Part shown: positions 47,740-58,689 of the stretch, piece after piece
Layout of the letters: each line of letters opens with the position of its first letter
Position numbering within the stretch: position 1 is the stretch's first letter
Assembly (NCBI GenBank): GCA_011109175.1
Contig: RDEW01000011.1
Location: 816,374 to 880,373, forward strand
Direction: 5' to 3'
Length of the DNA: 64,000 nt
Source: Dicyema japonicum
Taxonomy: Eukaryota > Dicyemida > Rhombozoa > Dicyemidae
Position numbers and translations under genes: made by a program
The notes under the pieces: generated by a model
What the model was told of the DNA's origin: nothing
Databases searched by the model: none
Seen by the model: only the letters and a program-made list of their open reading frames with translations

Positions 47740-48600
47740 AGCGTCATCCCATGCAAATGAAAGAACTCACTTATAATACTCCTCCTAAAACTAGAAAACC
47801 GAAGACCTTACCTTCTTCCTTCCGTCCAATTTCATTAACGTGCGCATTATCGCGCCTAATGGAGAACCTCGTACTCTGGAAAATTAAACCCCATTTGCCC
47901 GATTGCCACTTTCAACATGGTTTCAAATGTGAGCGTTCAATTACGACACTGTCTCAATTTATATCAGAAGGCTTTAACGAACCGAAACGCCATCTACGGA
48001 CAATATTGGTCTCCCTGGACATCCAGAAGCGTTCGATTCTGTCCCGAGAACATTACGCACGAAAAAGGTTTTTGACACTACCATTCAGCCGGCTTTGAAA
48101 AGATGGATAGCCAATTTTTTACGGAAAAGAGGACGTGTATGTAAGCCACGCAAGATCGAGGTCCCGTCTTCCTACCAAATGGCGTCCTCAAGGATCGCCT
48201 CTCTCCGGCGTTTTCAATTTCTGACGACTTAATTATTGCTAGCAGAGTAAATACGTGGATATGGCAAAATCAGAGCTTCAGTCACATATTGATGTCCTGG
48301 GAGCCTGGTTGAATTTGAAATCGTCTCCATATCCAGAAATCAACGTATACTATCTTCACACAGACAAAAAAATATACACTGGATTTAAGCATATACGGAG
48401 ACTCTTTACCTTTACAGATTCATCCAACTATTCTGGAGTGACTTTCGACCTTTTGATGACATTTTTCAACATTTGAAGAACGTTATGACAAAAGGTCTCA
48501 GGAAACTGAATATAATGAAATCGTTCTTAAAGTCCAGCCGTCGGTCTGTGTGGTCATGAGACAAGTAGTTTCTTCCATTCAAGACTAGAGGCCACAAAAC
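47740..48600 (+). mobile_element. LINE reverse transcriptase region
   Basis: PSSFRPISLTCALSRLMENL, KPHLPDCHFQHGFKCERSIT, then TILVSLDIQK with a shifted AFDSVPR, KRWIANFLRKRGRVC, later a decayed palm and thumb. Same family as 14.75 and 35.8 kb. Confidence 0.85.
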
Positions 48601-48774
48601 ACGAAATATGGAAAAAACCCTACCCCTTTTCAAATTCTAATGAAAGGTGGTCGTCGGTACAGGAAATCCGTGGTACTCTGGAAAACATAGAAAACCTCTC
48701 GATCCTGTTGAGGCGTACCGGGAGCACTTAATTAGTTGGTTTAGTCCTTCTTTCTTGGTCTGAACTAGCCTCAG

Positions 48775-49270
48775 CTAAAGGAACTATCGCAGAAGCTTTT
48801 GTGAAAGCGAACATTCCCCTTCACAAGTGGAACAATGATTCCATCAAAAAAATGTTTAAACATTCCTTTGAGTTTGCATGCAGAAGTACAGCAAAGACGT
48901 GGTGAAATTGATGATGTATGATTATTTTTACTTTCAACAAAACCTATTTGGTGGAATGTAAACCACTGGAATCTCACGCTACTGCTGCTAGACAGACGAG
49001 GTAATGAAAGAAATCAATTTATACCTTTAATTTCTGATGCCTTACTTGATAAAGTGCGCATATCAGGAGATATTGTTAAGCTGCCACGGTTAAAACCGAA
49101 CACGTCTTAAGTTGTTTAAGGATGTTGGATGTCCACCGGATGTAACTGGAATCTGATGGAATTTAAGTTGGGAATGCTAAACATTCCGTAAAAATACCGT
49201 TAAAATTGATTATTGAAGTAACACAATTATTCCAAAATAATGGATCTTCAAATATGGAATGCTGCGATTA
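48775..49270 (+). mobile_element. hAT/CGGBP1-type transposase-derived fragment
   Basis: GTIAEAFVKANIPLHKWNND, SIKKMFKHSFEFACRS resembles the L..A.V.A.IPL.KL....L..FL..Y helix region that follows the BED-like finger in hAT-related proteins. Further downstream QFIPLISDALLDKVRISGDI may belong to it. Frameshifted. Confidence 0.45.
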
Positions 49271-49482
49271 CTACATTAATCCCACATATTAAGAATTGTA
49301 TGGATAAATGAATGGACCACGTGGATTAATTATTTGGATTGAGCTGACTGAGCGAAAAATTATCAATGAGGGTCACCTTGTCGCAATGACGAAATTTGGT
49401 ATGAAACCACCATGAAAACTTAATTTTTCATAAATTATTAATTTTTATAATATTGGCCTTGTACTACTTTTTCTCATTTAGA

Positions 49483-49677
49483 ATGGCGCCAGTTAATAAG
49501 GTTTCCAGGTATCTGAGAAGGATTTTGCAGACAGCTGTTTGGAAGGTTGACTGTTTTAGGAATTTTCGGCCATTGACTACAATGCGCTTGCGTAAATCAA
49601 TATTGGATGATAAATTGTGGAAGGCCTTAAAAACCATTCTCCCTGCTGTATTATTCGATTTCATATGGATGGGCTGA
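49483..49677 (+). CDS. Short open frame with splice-acceptor-like leader
   Basis: MAPVNKVSRYLRRILQTAVW, KVDCFRNFRPLTTMRLRKSI, LDDKLWKALKTILPAVLFDF, 64 aa, basic, ending in a hydrophobic stretch. The ATG follows ttttctcatttag by one base, a strong 3' splice-site look. The antisense frame is also open, so this may be chance. Function unknown. Confidence 0.3.
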   Translation: MAPVNKVSRYLRRILQTAVWKVDCFRNFRPLTTMRLRKSILDDKLWKALKTILPAVLFDFIWMG

Positions 49678-50240
49678 GGATACAAAGTGCAGATTCCCAG
49701 TGATCATGCTGTACCCAAAGATAAAAGTAACGCAAGTATCCTTTGAAGTATGCTCCGAGGTCACGTAACTCGTATGAAGTAGGTAATATAAACACAAAAT
49801 ACATTTACCAGTGAAATAAAACTTTATCGACAGAAATATGTAACCGCAAAAAAATTCCTAAATTGAGAAAATATAATCGACAAAAAAGAAATCAATATTT
49901 TTTATGAAACAATTTATTACGTAACAAATCAATCAAAATAATTCAGCTATAGAATGGAATGGCTGTTTCCCAAAACAACTGCCAGAGAAACCTTTGGAAC
50001 AGCAATTCGGTCCCCCGACGCTATTGCTCACTTTCGATGTCATTAACCTTAGCGATCATAGAACAGAGACCCGAAGACTCCGTTCGTCTCGACGACAGCG
50101 GACTGTATATGGAATTTGGTGGAGAGGCTGTCGTATTTTTTATCTTGAAATTCCGAGCAGCCTTCCAATCAATAAATTCTTAAAACAAAAAAAATAAGTC
50201 AAAATCAATTAGAAAAGAAATTAGAGTCCATTAACTCGAA

Positions 50241-50447
50241 TTAAGCGCTGAACTGTGTCCTGACCGTCTCGAACTGTTCAGTTGATGCCTCATATCCTCC
50301 ATCGACTTCAACAGCTCCAGCGGCCACAAAAGCAGCAGCTACCTCCTCAGTAGAAGCGGTGTCCGAGCTGAAACATGCACACTCAGGGGCAGTATCAGCA
50401 GAAGCTACAGTGTAGACATTACCATTAGCACAAACGTAGACAACCAT
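50241..50447 (-). CDS. Small alanine/valine-rich protein (68 aa), intronless
   Basis: MVVYVCANGNVYTVASADTA, PECACFSSDTASTEEVAAAF, VAAGAVEVDGGYEASTEQFE, end TQFSA, stop at 50241. Codons use many G/C third positions (GCA, GCC, GTC, AAC), unlike AT-rich neighbours, suggesting strong expression or recent arrival. It is acidic and has no signal peptide. TATAAATA at 50478-50471 lies 24 nt before the ATG, with GCGC between. The repeated short V-Y-x-A pattern at the N-terminus is curious. I recognise no family. Confidence 0.65.
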   Translation of the reverse strand: MVVYVCANGNVYTVASADTAPECACFSSDTASTEEVAAAFVAAGAVEVDGGYEASTEQFETVRTQFSA

Positions 50448-50470
50448 TTCACATATTTTTAAGCGCGCAG

Positions 50471-50478
50471 TATTTATA
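50471..50478 (-). promoter_or_regulatory. TATA box of the 50.4-kb gene
   Basis: TATAAATA on the minus strand, 24 nt upstream of the ATG at 50447, followed by CTGCGCGC. Same spacing logic as at 13174. Confidence 0.65.
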
Positions 50479-51024
50479 GTAAAATTCTACGGCAATTTTA
50501 CAATTGGAAATTTCCAATTTTTTTGGTTTTTTCCAATAATAGAAAAAGCTTGAATAATTCAATAAAAAGTCCAAAATTGAGTTTGTCTCAACATTGTGTT
50601 GAACAGCTGATGCAAGCTAACCACAAACTATGCTAAAATGACTGTGTAGTAAAGGGCATTAATCAATCCAGTAATCCTCACTATAATCGATATTTTGTTA
50701 TTAAGCCATCAAAGGGGTCATTTAAAAACGTCAACCTACCTGCTAACTTGCCATGTTCTTTAGTGTCGGCGGAGATTCGAATCCAGAGAAGAGTGTATTC
50801 CATAAACTTCCAATGTCCCCTAGTCTCTTTTTCTGCGTTCACAGTGAGGAAAGGAGAACATAATTTATCAAAAATATAAGAAAATATTTTAATATCAAAA
50901 ATTGTGGTTAGAAATTAAATATTGTCTTGGTTTATGACTTTGTTCATATTTAAGTGTTTTAACACGTTGATCAAAATTCTAATTATTCAAAAAATGGCTT
51001 TTGATATATAAATTATTCAGTAAG

Positions 51025-51275
51025 AGAGTCGTCACGTGATCCATCTGTCTCAGGTAGCTCCCAGTGCGAGGCTGGCATGGAAAAGGATCATTTTCTCTTT
51101 CCCACTCCACTGGGGGGTCTCCACAACTGCAAGGAATGAACGTTTTTACCTTTCATGCTAGTTCCGGGTGGACTCGTGTGACGTTTTAGGACTCTTTCTG
51201 TAACAGTGGAGACTGGATACACTTAACTGGCTGTTTACTGTCAACCTTCTCGTGTATTCAGGGTTAAGTTTCAAG
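51025..51275 (+). repeat. About 240-bp dispersed repeat, copy 1
   Basis: Shares with 58445-58683 the blocks agcccagtgc-like, ggcatg.aaaaggatcattt, cccactccactgg, tccacaactgca, ctggatacactta and a gggttaa end. Likely a LINE or SINE 3' end. Confidence 0.85.
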
Positions 51276-51837
51276 GACTTTGATCAATAATGAAACAATT
51301 GTGCTAATATCAATTCAAAATATAAACCATAAAATTAAGCTGATAATCTCACAAGTATCCAATTCAATAAGCATAACTTTATAATTTTCAAATGGCTTCA
51401 ATAATCTCATTCTAATCGACTTTTTGGAAAATTTATCTTTTTATGATTAGATAATAAATTAATGAACAGTTCAGTGAACTAAAAAACACAAACTTTAAAG
51501 TCTAACAATCTGCTCCACATAAACCAGAGTACTTTCATTGTTGCATTAACATGATGGGTCTTCAAAACTACAACAGGCTAGCCTGCCGATTTCTGCATCA
51601 TTTGGCCCTTTGTTCTCTAAAATAAGTGTTGGAAGAACTCTTTAATTCTTTACTACAAGTCACAGCCCTATAAATACCGGACAAGTTGAAAGTGCAGTAA
51701 CTCCACTAAAGGGATGGACAAGATCGTTTAAGCACACCCCAGACTCTCTGTGAATATCTGTGGTGTCTACCTGCAGTATTGGATGGTCACATGCTTTGGA
51801 GATTGAAGGAGGACCGAATGATAAGTAATGTGCACCA

Positions 51838-52356
51838 GTGGGGTTTTCCCCAAAAACGCTCTCGTGGAGACAGTCGTACGTGTCAATTGTGAAGGCTTTG
51901 AATACTAAAGGATCTTTAAAGCCTAGGGTATCTGAGAAACTGTTGAAGACGTACATGGAGCAGATCGATGAATGGTACCAGTGGAAACAATTTTTTCGCC
52001 TGAAATATCTCACCATCCTATTTGACGATGGGGTAATTTATGAAACATGCGAGTCCTCTATTCTGCGTAAAAAAGTAAATCTCGAGTTGGAGACCTTTGT
52101 TCATGTTTTTGACTCCGTGATTCTTCCTGGAGTGTTACACGGTTTAAAGGGATGTACGACATAAAGAAGGGCTCAATCTCAAGAAATTTGGGAAAAAAGG
52201 AATTTTTATTTAAAGCTTGCTTACAGAACAAATCCTCAGATTCTCTATGGTTGGAAGAAAAATGTAGAAGGTTGGTGGAACTATCGAAAATCTATTCGAG
52301 TTTCAAAAACTGGAGTGAACAATTCTTGGGAAACTTTCTGGGTCAAAGTGGTTAGC
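51838..52356 (+). mobile_element. Probable LINE C-terminal coding fragment
   Basis: Two open frames, 108 and 67 codons, offset once near 52150. LDDG-like FDDGVIYETCES, KVNLELETFVHVFDSVILPG, VLHGLKG fits the post-RT ...F...V.P.LLYG pattern; the second frame (LEEKCRRLVELSKIYSSFKN) is unassigned. A host-gene exon is a weaker alternative. Confidence 0.45.
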
Positions 52357-52359
52357 ACC

Positions 52360-53640
52360 CTATTGATTCGCTTTCCCCTAATACAATGTTTAATCAAGCG
52401 TTTCATGTTTCGATCCACATAATTTTGGTGGCAAAGCTAAGTGAAGATCAAGTCAAAAATGTCAAATGATAATCATGACTTGCTCTCGAAAGCCAAGGGA
52501 CCTGACTACTGAGCACATCGTCCTAGAATCAATAGCTGTCACATTCAAAATATCAGTCATCCCGAATGCCATTCCATAAGTTCGCACGCAAACCAAAAAA
52601 CCCATCAACAAACAACCGTCCAACTACCAGCAGTCACTTGGACTTACAAGAGCTAGATACTCTACCCCCATGGTTTGGTGAAAACAACCTAAAGCTTCGC
52701 CAACCAAGTCATTTGTACTACATTTACTACATGTGAACAGACACAATATCAAAACGAGAAACCTCCTTAATAATGTGATTACCCCAATCAATACCACGTG
52801 ATAAGAGTCAGTTTTCGAACAATGACTTTTTTGCTTAACATTTGGAAATTGGGTGAAAATCTTAAAACTCGCTAAATGTCTTATTGCTACCGCCAATTTG
52901 TCGGGCCAATATTGACCTGCTCGAGTCAATGGCTTGAACGACAGCAAAAGTTCGTGAGGACAGCCAATCTACCAACCATCTATGGCACCATTATCGAATA
53001 CACCAAAATACAAACAGATTTCAAGTCTATTGTGTGATCAGCTCAAGATCTTGTCCTAGGACCTAGGTGGTTTGACCTTCCCATTGCTGGTCATGGATCA
53101 CTTTGTAAGTTGGGACATTATTTCTCGTTAACTCTGGAAATAAACAAATTATAATTTTTTAAATTTTTTGTAGGAAAGAAGTGATTAATGGCGGTTAATT
53201 TGGTTTAAAAAACTATCATAAAAACTACTGCGAAGATACATCCATGCATAGTACAGTTATCGGATGTAGACAAAGATAACAAGTCTAGCCTGGTGGTTAC
53301 AGTAACTTTTCAGGACAGTGGAGGCGAGGCTTTGATTGAATCGAAAAAAATAAGGTTACTTGCAAAGTCCTGGTGTTTTCAGTGTTGAATTCAGTCACAA
53401 AGACTTGGATGACTGGATATTTATGGATTGGTGATTAATTTTGATATTTAGCTCAAGAATGAAAAAAAAACGAGTTTTACTATTAATCGACCACTTCCTT
53501 GCCATTCTGTCCCCACAAACTTGGAATTTATAAAAATAGTGTTTCTTTGCTAAAAATAGTACGGTTTGCTTCAACAAAAGGATATTGGCAATAAAAAATC
53601 TTTGCATCAAAGAAAAACAGTTGGAATTAATTTTTTTAAT
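52360..53640. other. No recognised gene
   Basis: The minus strand at 52624-52947 is open but unassigned. 53060-53130 weakly resembles the tail repeat (gtcatggatcactttgtaag against gtctggatcactttgtcagt at 20.9 kb). Confidence 0.4.
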
Positions 53641-53644
53641 AATA

Positions 53645-55545
53645 CAGTAAACTCTCCCAAATTTGCCATTTTGGTTCCAATATTTTCGCGGCAAATTTGG
53701 GAATTGCTTCTTTTTGATATCTCTAGTTTTTGCATGTAAAACGAAACCTCTTCGTTCTCACGTTCTCAAAGAATTTTTTCAATTTCGCTTAAATTGGATG
53801 CTATTTCATTCTTGTTTAGGGGTTTCATTTCAGTTTCTTCTTCACCCATTGCATTTTTTCAGAAGAATTTTTAGACATAAATTCTTCGAGTTTAATCGGA
53901 TCGTGAATATCCGTATTATTATTTCTTATGTTCACATTTACTGTGGTGTACTAATACCCGACTTTTTTTAGAATTTTAAAACAATTTTTGATTGTTTTAG
54001 TTATACATCTTCCCAGGCAAGCCGGGTGGCATAGTGGTTGGGTGTCGGGCTAAAGTGGCTTAGGTCACGGGTTTGATTCTCGCTGCTCACCTGGTGGAAG
54101 GTTCCGCGCATCTACGATGCGGAAATGGCTTGACGAGTGACATCATCATCAGTGGAGATTCTGGATAGTCAAAAGGACATGCACACAAGAAAAATAAAAA
54201 ACAAAGAAGTGAAGAGCATTCCTTGGTTCTCCCTCTACGATTAGTCATAATAACTCTTCTTTACTTAAATAAAGTGTGTGTTCTCCACGAGCGAAACCCT
54301 AGGCATCTTACGTGCTTATGGCAACGCGGTAGTGCTTAATTGTTTTTATTGTTATCTTCCCAGGCCATTTATAAATAGAAAAATGTCTTTAGGTTCAAAT
54401 TTTTATATGATTCATAAACTGGCATGTTTTCTTTTTCCAATAATCCAGTAGGATACTCCAATTTGTGTCTTTAAGTAGACTTTGAATGTTTTAATAATTC
54501 CCAAATCCATTGGCTGAATTATTCCTGTTTTTTTAATATTTTCCAAATTCGATGGCAAGCAATGAGAAATACAAATATCTATGAAAAGCAAAATTGACTT
54601 ATCTGCCCTAAAAAGTTATCGAATTTCATCATCCAGTCAATAAAACTAAATGAGGTCATCCACGCTCTTTTGGAACTGTAATACGAAACAGAACACTGAT
54701 TTTGAAACACTTTGGCATTTTTGATTTTCCAATCAATAAAGGCTTTAATTTATGATTTCCAGACATTTTTGTGCATCACAGATACTCTATCTTTGAAGTT
54801 CTTGTATCCTCAGAATGAAGTCTTGCAGAAACTTATGGATGGTAAAAATCCCAGTTTCATCCAGGTTATGAATCTGCTCGCAGGTAAATGATTTTGAAAA
54901 TTTTTGAAATTCTTTGAGAAACCCTTCAATATCGACACTTTTCTCAGTGCACATTTGCCCATGTAATTTTCTCAGCCGAAATCTATGCCTTTTCTTAAAT
55001 TTGGATAAAATCCACAAGAGTTTTTGAAATAGTGGAGATAGCTTTTTTACTAAGAATTCTGATTTACTGGATATTAATGCATCGTTCAACAATGCACCTT
55101 AAAATTTAAAACCAGTAAAAATACCCTTTGAGTCCATCGAATCCATCCACTCAACAAGCTTTTCATCAAGTTTCGGGAACTAACTTTTTGACTGTTTTTG
55201 TTAAGGAATTTTTAGTTTTAAATTGTTCCAAAATCGACTCACGGTTCTTTAAGATAGCGTTAAATGTTCACTTTAAATAAAAAGGAAAATTTTTCGGGAA
55301 TTCTTTGGAATGATAAGTCGTTGTCGTCCTTATAACGCAATATTTGCACTTTTTGTTCGTTAGTGAGTCTTTTATATCGACCACTAGAAACACAACGGGC
55401 ATGCTACTCGAATAAATTTTTATTGTCTTAATTTTCAGTAATTTTTTTAAACTTTAAAAAAATTATGGTAAATTTCCACTAAAATTAGAATATTTCTTTA
55501 AAAAATGGCAAATCTGAGAATTGGCAAATTTAAGAGAAATTACTG
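53645..55545 (-). mobile_element. Pogo/Tigger-like DNA transposon A, carrying a SINE
   Basis: Left end CAGTAAACTCTCCCAAATTT, right end ...gaaattactg; TA on both sides (53643-53644, 55546-55547). Transposase remnants on the minus strand: FKKRHRFRLRKLHGQMCTEK, FTCEQIHNLDETGIF (the DETG catalytic neighbourhood) and IQPMDLGIIKTFKVYL near 54500. Many stops. Without the SINE and its duplicated target it would be 1,554 bp, close to element B. Confidence 0.93.
54019..54353 (+). mobile_element. Full SINE inserted in transposon A
   Basis: tRNA-like head with A box TGGCATAGTGG (54027-54037) and B box GGTTTGATTC (from about 54070), body with CACCTGGTGGAAGGTTCC and CTTACGTGCTTATGG, T-rich end. Perfect 12-bp target-site duplication atcttcccaggc at 54007-54018 and 54354-54365. 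Confidence 0.95.
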
Positions 55546-55547
55546 TA

Positions 55548-57077
55548 CAGTAAACTCTCTCAAATTTGCCATTTTTGGTTCCAGCGAAATTGTGGCAAAT
55601 TTGAGAATTGGCAGATTTTAGAATAAAATTTTATTTGAATTTTTAATCAATTTATTAAAGGATAATTAAACTTTTTAAATTAATAAATTTTATTTTTAAG
55701 GAAAACAATATTTTTAACTTTAAGCATTTCAGCCTTGTTTAATGACTCATGTACTTCTACACTATCGGATTCTTCTTGTTCCTCAATAGCAATTAATTTC
55801 TCTTCATCATCAATTGCATCCTTTTCATTGTAATCAATAGAAATAAATTATTCTAATTTAATAGGATCATAAATATCTGTTCTGGATACGATTTCATCTG
55901 TTATATTTATGTTAATAAGTTATGATTCGCATTCTGTACGTTCTAGACGTTTAAAACAGTTTGAAATTGTTTGGGATTTCACATCTTCCCATGCTATATT
56001 TACAAACAATACAGTATCCCTGAAATTTAGCTTCTTATATGATTCATATACTGAGTTCTTCTCGCATTCCAATATATCCGTTAAATATAGTAATTTGTGC
56101 CTTGTAAAATGAACTTTGAAAGATTTGATGATTCCCAGATCCATAGGTTGAATAAGTCCTGTACTTTGGAATAAGAAACTAAGGAATTATAATCATATTT
56201 CTTGAAGCATCGGGGCATTTTTGGTTTCCCGATCAATAGAGGCTTTAACTTTGTGTCCCTGACATATTGGCGCAAAGCATGACTGAAACTCTATCCTTGA
56301 AATTTTTATATCCGTCGAAAGGTGATTTGCAAATCTCCGAGAAGGAATCAATTTATAAAATATTCCTGTCTCATCCAAGTTATAAATATTTTCATACGAG
56401 TAACTCTTTGAAACTTCTTCAAATTCTTTTAAAAAGCCATCAATATCACATGTTTTCAGTGCGCATTTCGCCGTGTAATTTACGGATTCGAAATCCATGT
56501 CTTTTTTTAAATTTCTCCAAAAACCCGTAAGAATTTTTAAAATTATACAACGAAAGTTCTTTAGCGAAAAATTCTGCCTTATGTAATATTAGAGAATCGT
56601 TCAATAAAGCACCTTAAATGTTAGAGTAAATAGTGTACCTTTTGAATCCATTGAATCCATCCAATCCACTAGATTTTTATCAATTTTAATTTTTTACAAG
56701 TTTTTAGCTTAGGATTTCTGTTCTTGAACTGAAGTAAAAGCGATTCTGCATTTTTTAATATTGTATTGACTGTTCTTCTTGAAATTCTCATTTTAAAAAG
56801 TCTGACATGAAGCTGATTTATTGGTTTCTCTATACCGCAATATTTCCACTTTTTGAGCAATTGAAAGTCTGGTGTAGACTCCAACAGGAACATTCCGACC
56901 CATGCTTGCTTTAAATTATTTAATTTTTAAAAATATTTTAAAAATAAAAATAATATTTTAAAATGTTGGGAAATTTCAGAATTGGCATGTATCATTAGAA
57001 AAATAGATAAAATCGATAAAAATGGCAAATTTCAGAATTGGCAAATTTAAGAGTGGCATATTTGAGAGAGTTTACTG
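55548..57077 (-). mobile_element. Pogo/Tigger-like DNA transposon B (transposase remnant)
   Basis: Left end CAGTAAACTCTCTCAAATTT, right end reads outward ...gagagagtttactg with TA at 57078-57079. 1,530 bp. Minus-strand coding remnants in order: helix-turn-helix near 56880-56690 (KKWKYCGIEKPINQLHVRLF, ISRRTVNTILKNAESLLLQF), catalytic region IYNLDETGIFYKLIPSRRFA near 56380, KVKASIDRETKNAPML, then IQPMDLGIIKSFKVHF near 56120. Better preserved than element A but still interrupted. Confidence 0.94.
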
Positions 57078-57111
57078 TATATGTCATGATTCTTTATTTA
57101 AAAAAATCTTA

Positions 57112-57290
57112 GCCTAGTTAGCCGAGTGGTTAATCATCTGAAAACGGAAACGTACTTTTATTGCGCTAAATGTCTACTTTGTTTCACGATGACTGTTTTT
57201 CCATTCGCGACTCGTTTAATCACAGAAACCCTAAGTTCTATTCAAGAGAAATGTCAAGAACACGCATGGTCAGGGTTCGAATCCTCTCCA
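57112..57290 (+). other. tRNA-promoter-like pair of boxes, not a functional tRNA
   Basis: TAGCCGAGTGG at 57119-57129 is a perfect A box of the Ser/Leu type and GGTTCGAATCC at 57274-57284 a perfect B box, but they are 145 nt apart. The would-be acceptor (gcctagt and ccaaccc) and T stems do not pair. It may be a pseudogene with an insertion or another SINE head. Confidence 0.45.
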
Positions 57291-57559
57291 ACCCTATAAT
57301 GGAAAAACTCGGATTATCGTCTATCAGAAGCAGGACGGATGCTAGTTAATACGTATTGACTGATTAAATAAATTTTCTAATAATCAAAAATCTATAACTA
57401 AGGAATAACAGTGAGTTTTTTTGTTAATCAAAAATCTATTCTAATTATCAAAAATCTATGAAAGTGAGTAAATTGAACTGTTACAGTCAGAGTAGTACTT
57501 TTGTCGCTTGTAGTAGTCTCTTGGAGGGTTGATTCTGATGTCCCAATTTTTTGGTGCGA

Positions 57560-57830
57560 TCTGTTATTATTATTAAAAAGCACTCCTTAGAAAGCAAATC
57601 CGAGACCATAATGTTGGCAGGCCGACGGGAGGATAAAAAGGTGGACATTGTAGGGTCGTTTTTGTCTCTTGTAGACAGCAGACAAAGACGTCATATTTGG
57701 TTAGATCGCATACCAGTTGGTGTTTCTTGTAAGGTTGTAGAAGTCCTCTGCAATTGAAAGATCCTAGAGTGAACAGATAAGTCGGTAAGGAATACGAAAG
57801 ATACATTGGTCGAGGTGGTGACGACACCTC
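57560..57830 (-). mobile_element. LINE endonuclease N-terminus
   Basis: LGSFNCRGLLQPYKKHQLVC, DLTKYDVFVCCLQETKTT: the N-C-R-G metal-binding Asn and the L-Q-E-T-K catalytic Glu of AP-like endonucleases. Open for about 80 codons, then lost toward 57560. Confidence 0.85.
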
Positions 57831-57857
57831 ACTATGTCTTATTCGTATTCCTTACCG
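57783..57857. repeat. Perfect hairpin, 17-bp arms
   Basis: cggtaaggaatacgaa at 57783-57799 and its reverse complement ttcgtattccttaccg at 57841-57857, with a loop of about 41 nt that itself holds aggtggtgacgacacct. It lies at the 5' end of the endonuclease fragment. Confidence 0.85.
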
Positions 57858-57886
57858 TGCGATCTGTTAGAATAACTTTATTTTTA

Positions 57887-58162
57887 TTACTTCAAAGTCA
57901 ATGCTGATTTTGAAGTCGTCGAACTTAATTCTGTAGTTGTCGATTTTAGTCTATAATGCAATTTATAGTGGTACGGAGTTGAATTTTCAGTATTTTCAAG
58001 TGGATTAGGCGTCTGAATTGTCTCCATCGCATCTAATAGTTTTTCAAAATTAAAAATTCTGCTTTGGCATAAAAAATAATAAATCATTCCCGGAGAAATA
58101 ATTAAATAAGAATTCATTGAGATTTGGATAAGTATTTGTAATTCGATCTCATAGCAGGCCAA
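57887..58162 (-). CDS. Open frame of unknown status
   Basis: ACYEIELQILIQISMNSYLI, ISPGMIYYFLCQSRIFNFEK, LLDAMETIQTPNPLENTENS, Ser/Thr-rich end and TAA, followed at once by aataaaaataaa, which could act as a poly(A) signal. No LINE motif. Family unknown; upstream exons, if any, not found. Confidence 0.35.
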   Translation of the reverse strand: MACYEIELQILIQISMNSYLIISPGMIYYFLCQSRIFNFEKLLDAMETIQTPNPLENTENSTPYHYKLHYRLKSTTTELSSTTSKSALTLK

Positions 58163-58444
58163 TTTATCATAAAATAGGTAGTAAGACTAACGCATTAGCA
58201 TGCTGGACTGTTGAACAAACTCGTTCCTTCTCCCAATTCAAGATAATTAGTAGGGCAACAAAAGTCAATAAAGTCAATTTCAATTCAGAGTTAGACTTTA
58301 GTCTGAAAATAATGATTAATTTAAAAAATGTCAAAAACAACAATCAATACAGACTGATTTGCCGCGTGGCGCCATGTAGTACTGCGTGGTTAATTGGTTT
58401 AAATTTTCTGCTTGCTTGTCTGTTCCTCCTCTCTCTTCCTAATA

Positions 58445-58683
58445 GAGTGGCGTCATGTGATCCACCTGTCTAGGTGACGCCCAGTGCCAGGCCGGCATGA
58501 AAAAGGATCATTTGCTCTCCCCCACTCCACTGGAGGGGTTTCCACAACTGCATGTAATGGACGTCTTACCCTTTATGCTGATTCCGGATGGACTCTGTTT
58601 CTTTAGAAGTGGAAACTGGATACACTTAATTAGTTGGTTACTTTAACTTCTTTCTCGGTGTATCCGGGGTTAATAATAATAAT
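58445..58683 (+). repeat. About 240-bp dispersed repeat, copy 2
   Basis: Counterpart of 51025-51275; ends ccggggttaataataataat, a TAA-type retroelement tail. Confidence 0.85.
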
Positions 58684-58689
58684 TGACAT

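Noticed and set aside
49464-49685. 73-codon minus-strand frame at 49.5 kb
   Set aside because: It is antisense to another short frame; neither has a homologue I recognise, and both being open may be chance. Only the plus one has a leader signal.
51660-52016. 118-codon minus-strand frame
   Set aside because: Shadow of the plus-strand LINE-like frame; no recognisable motif.
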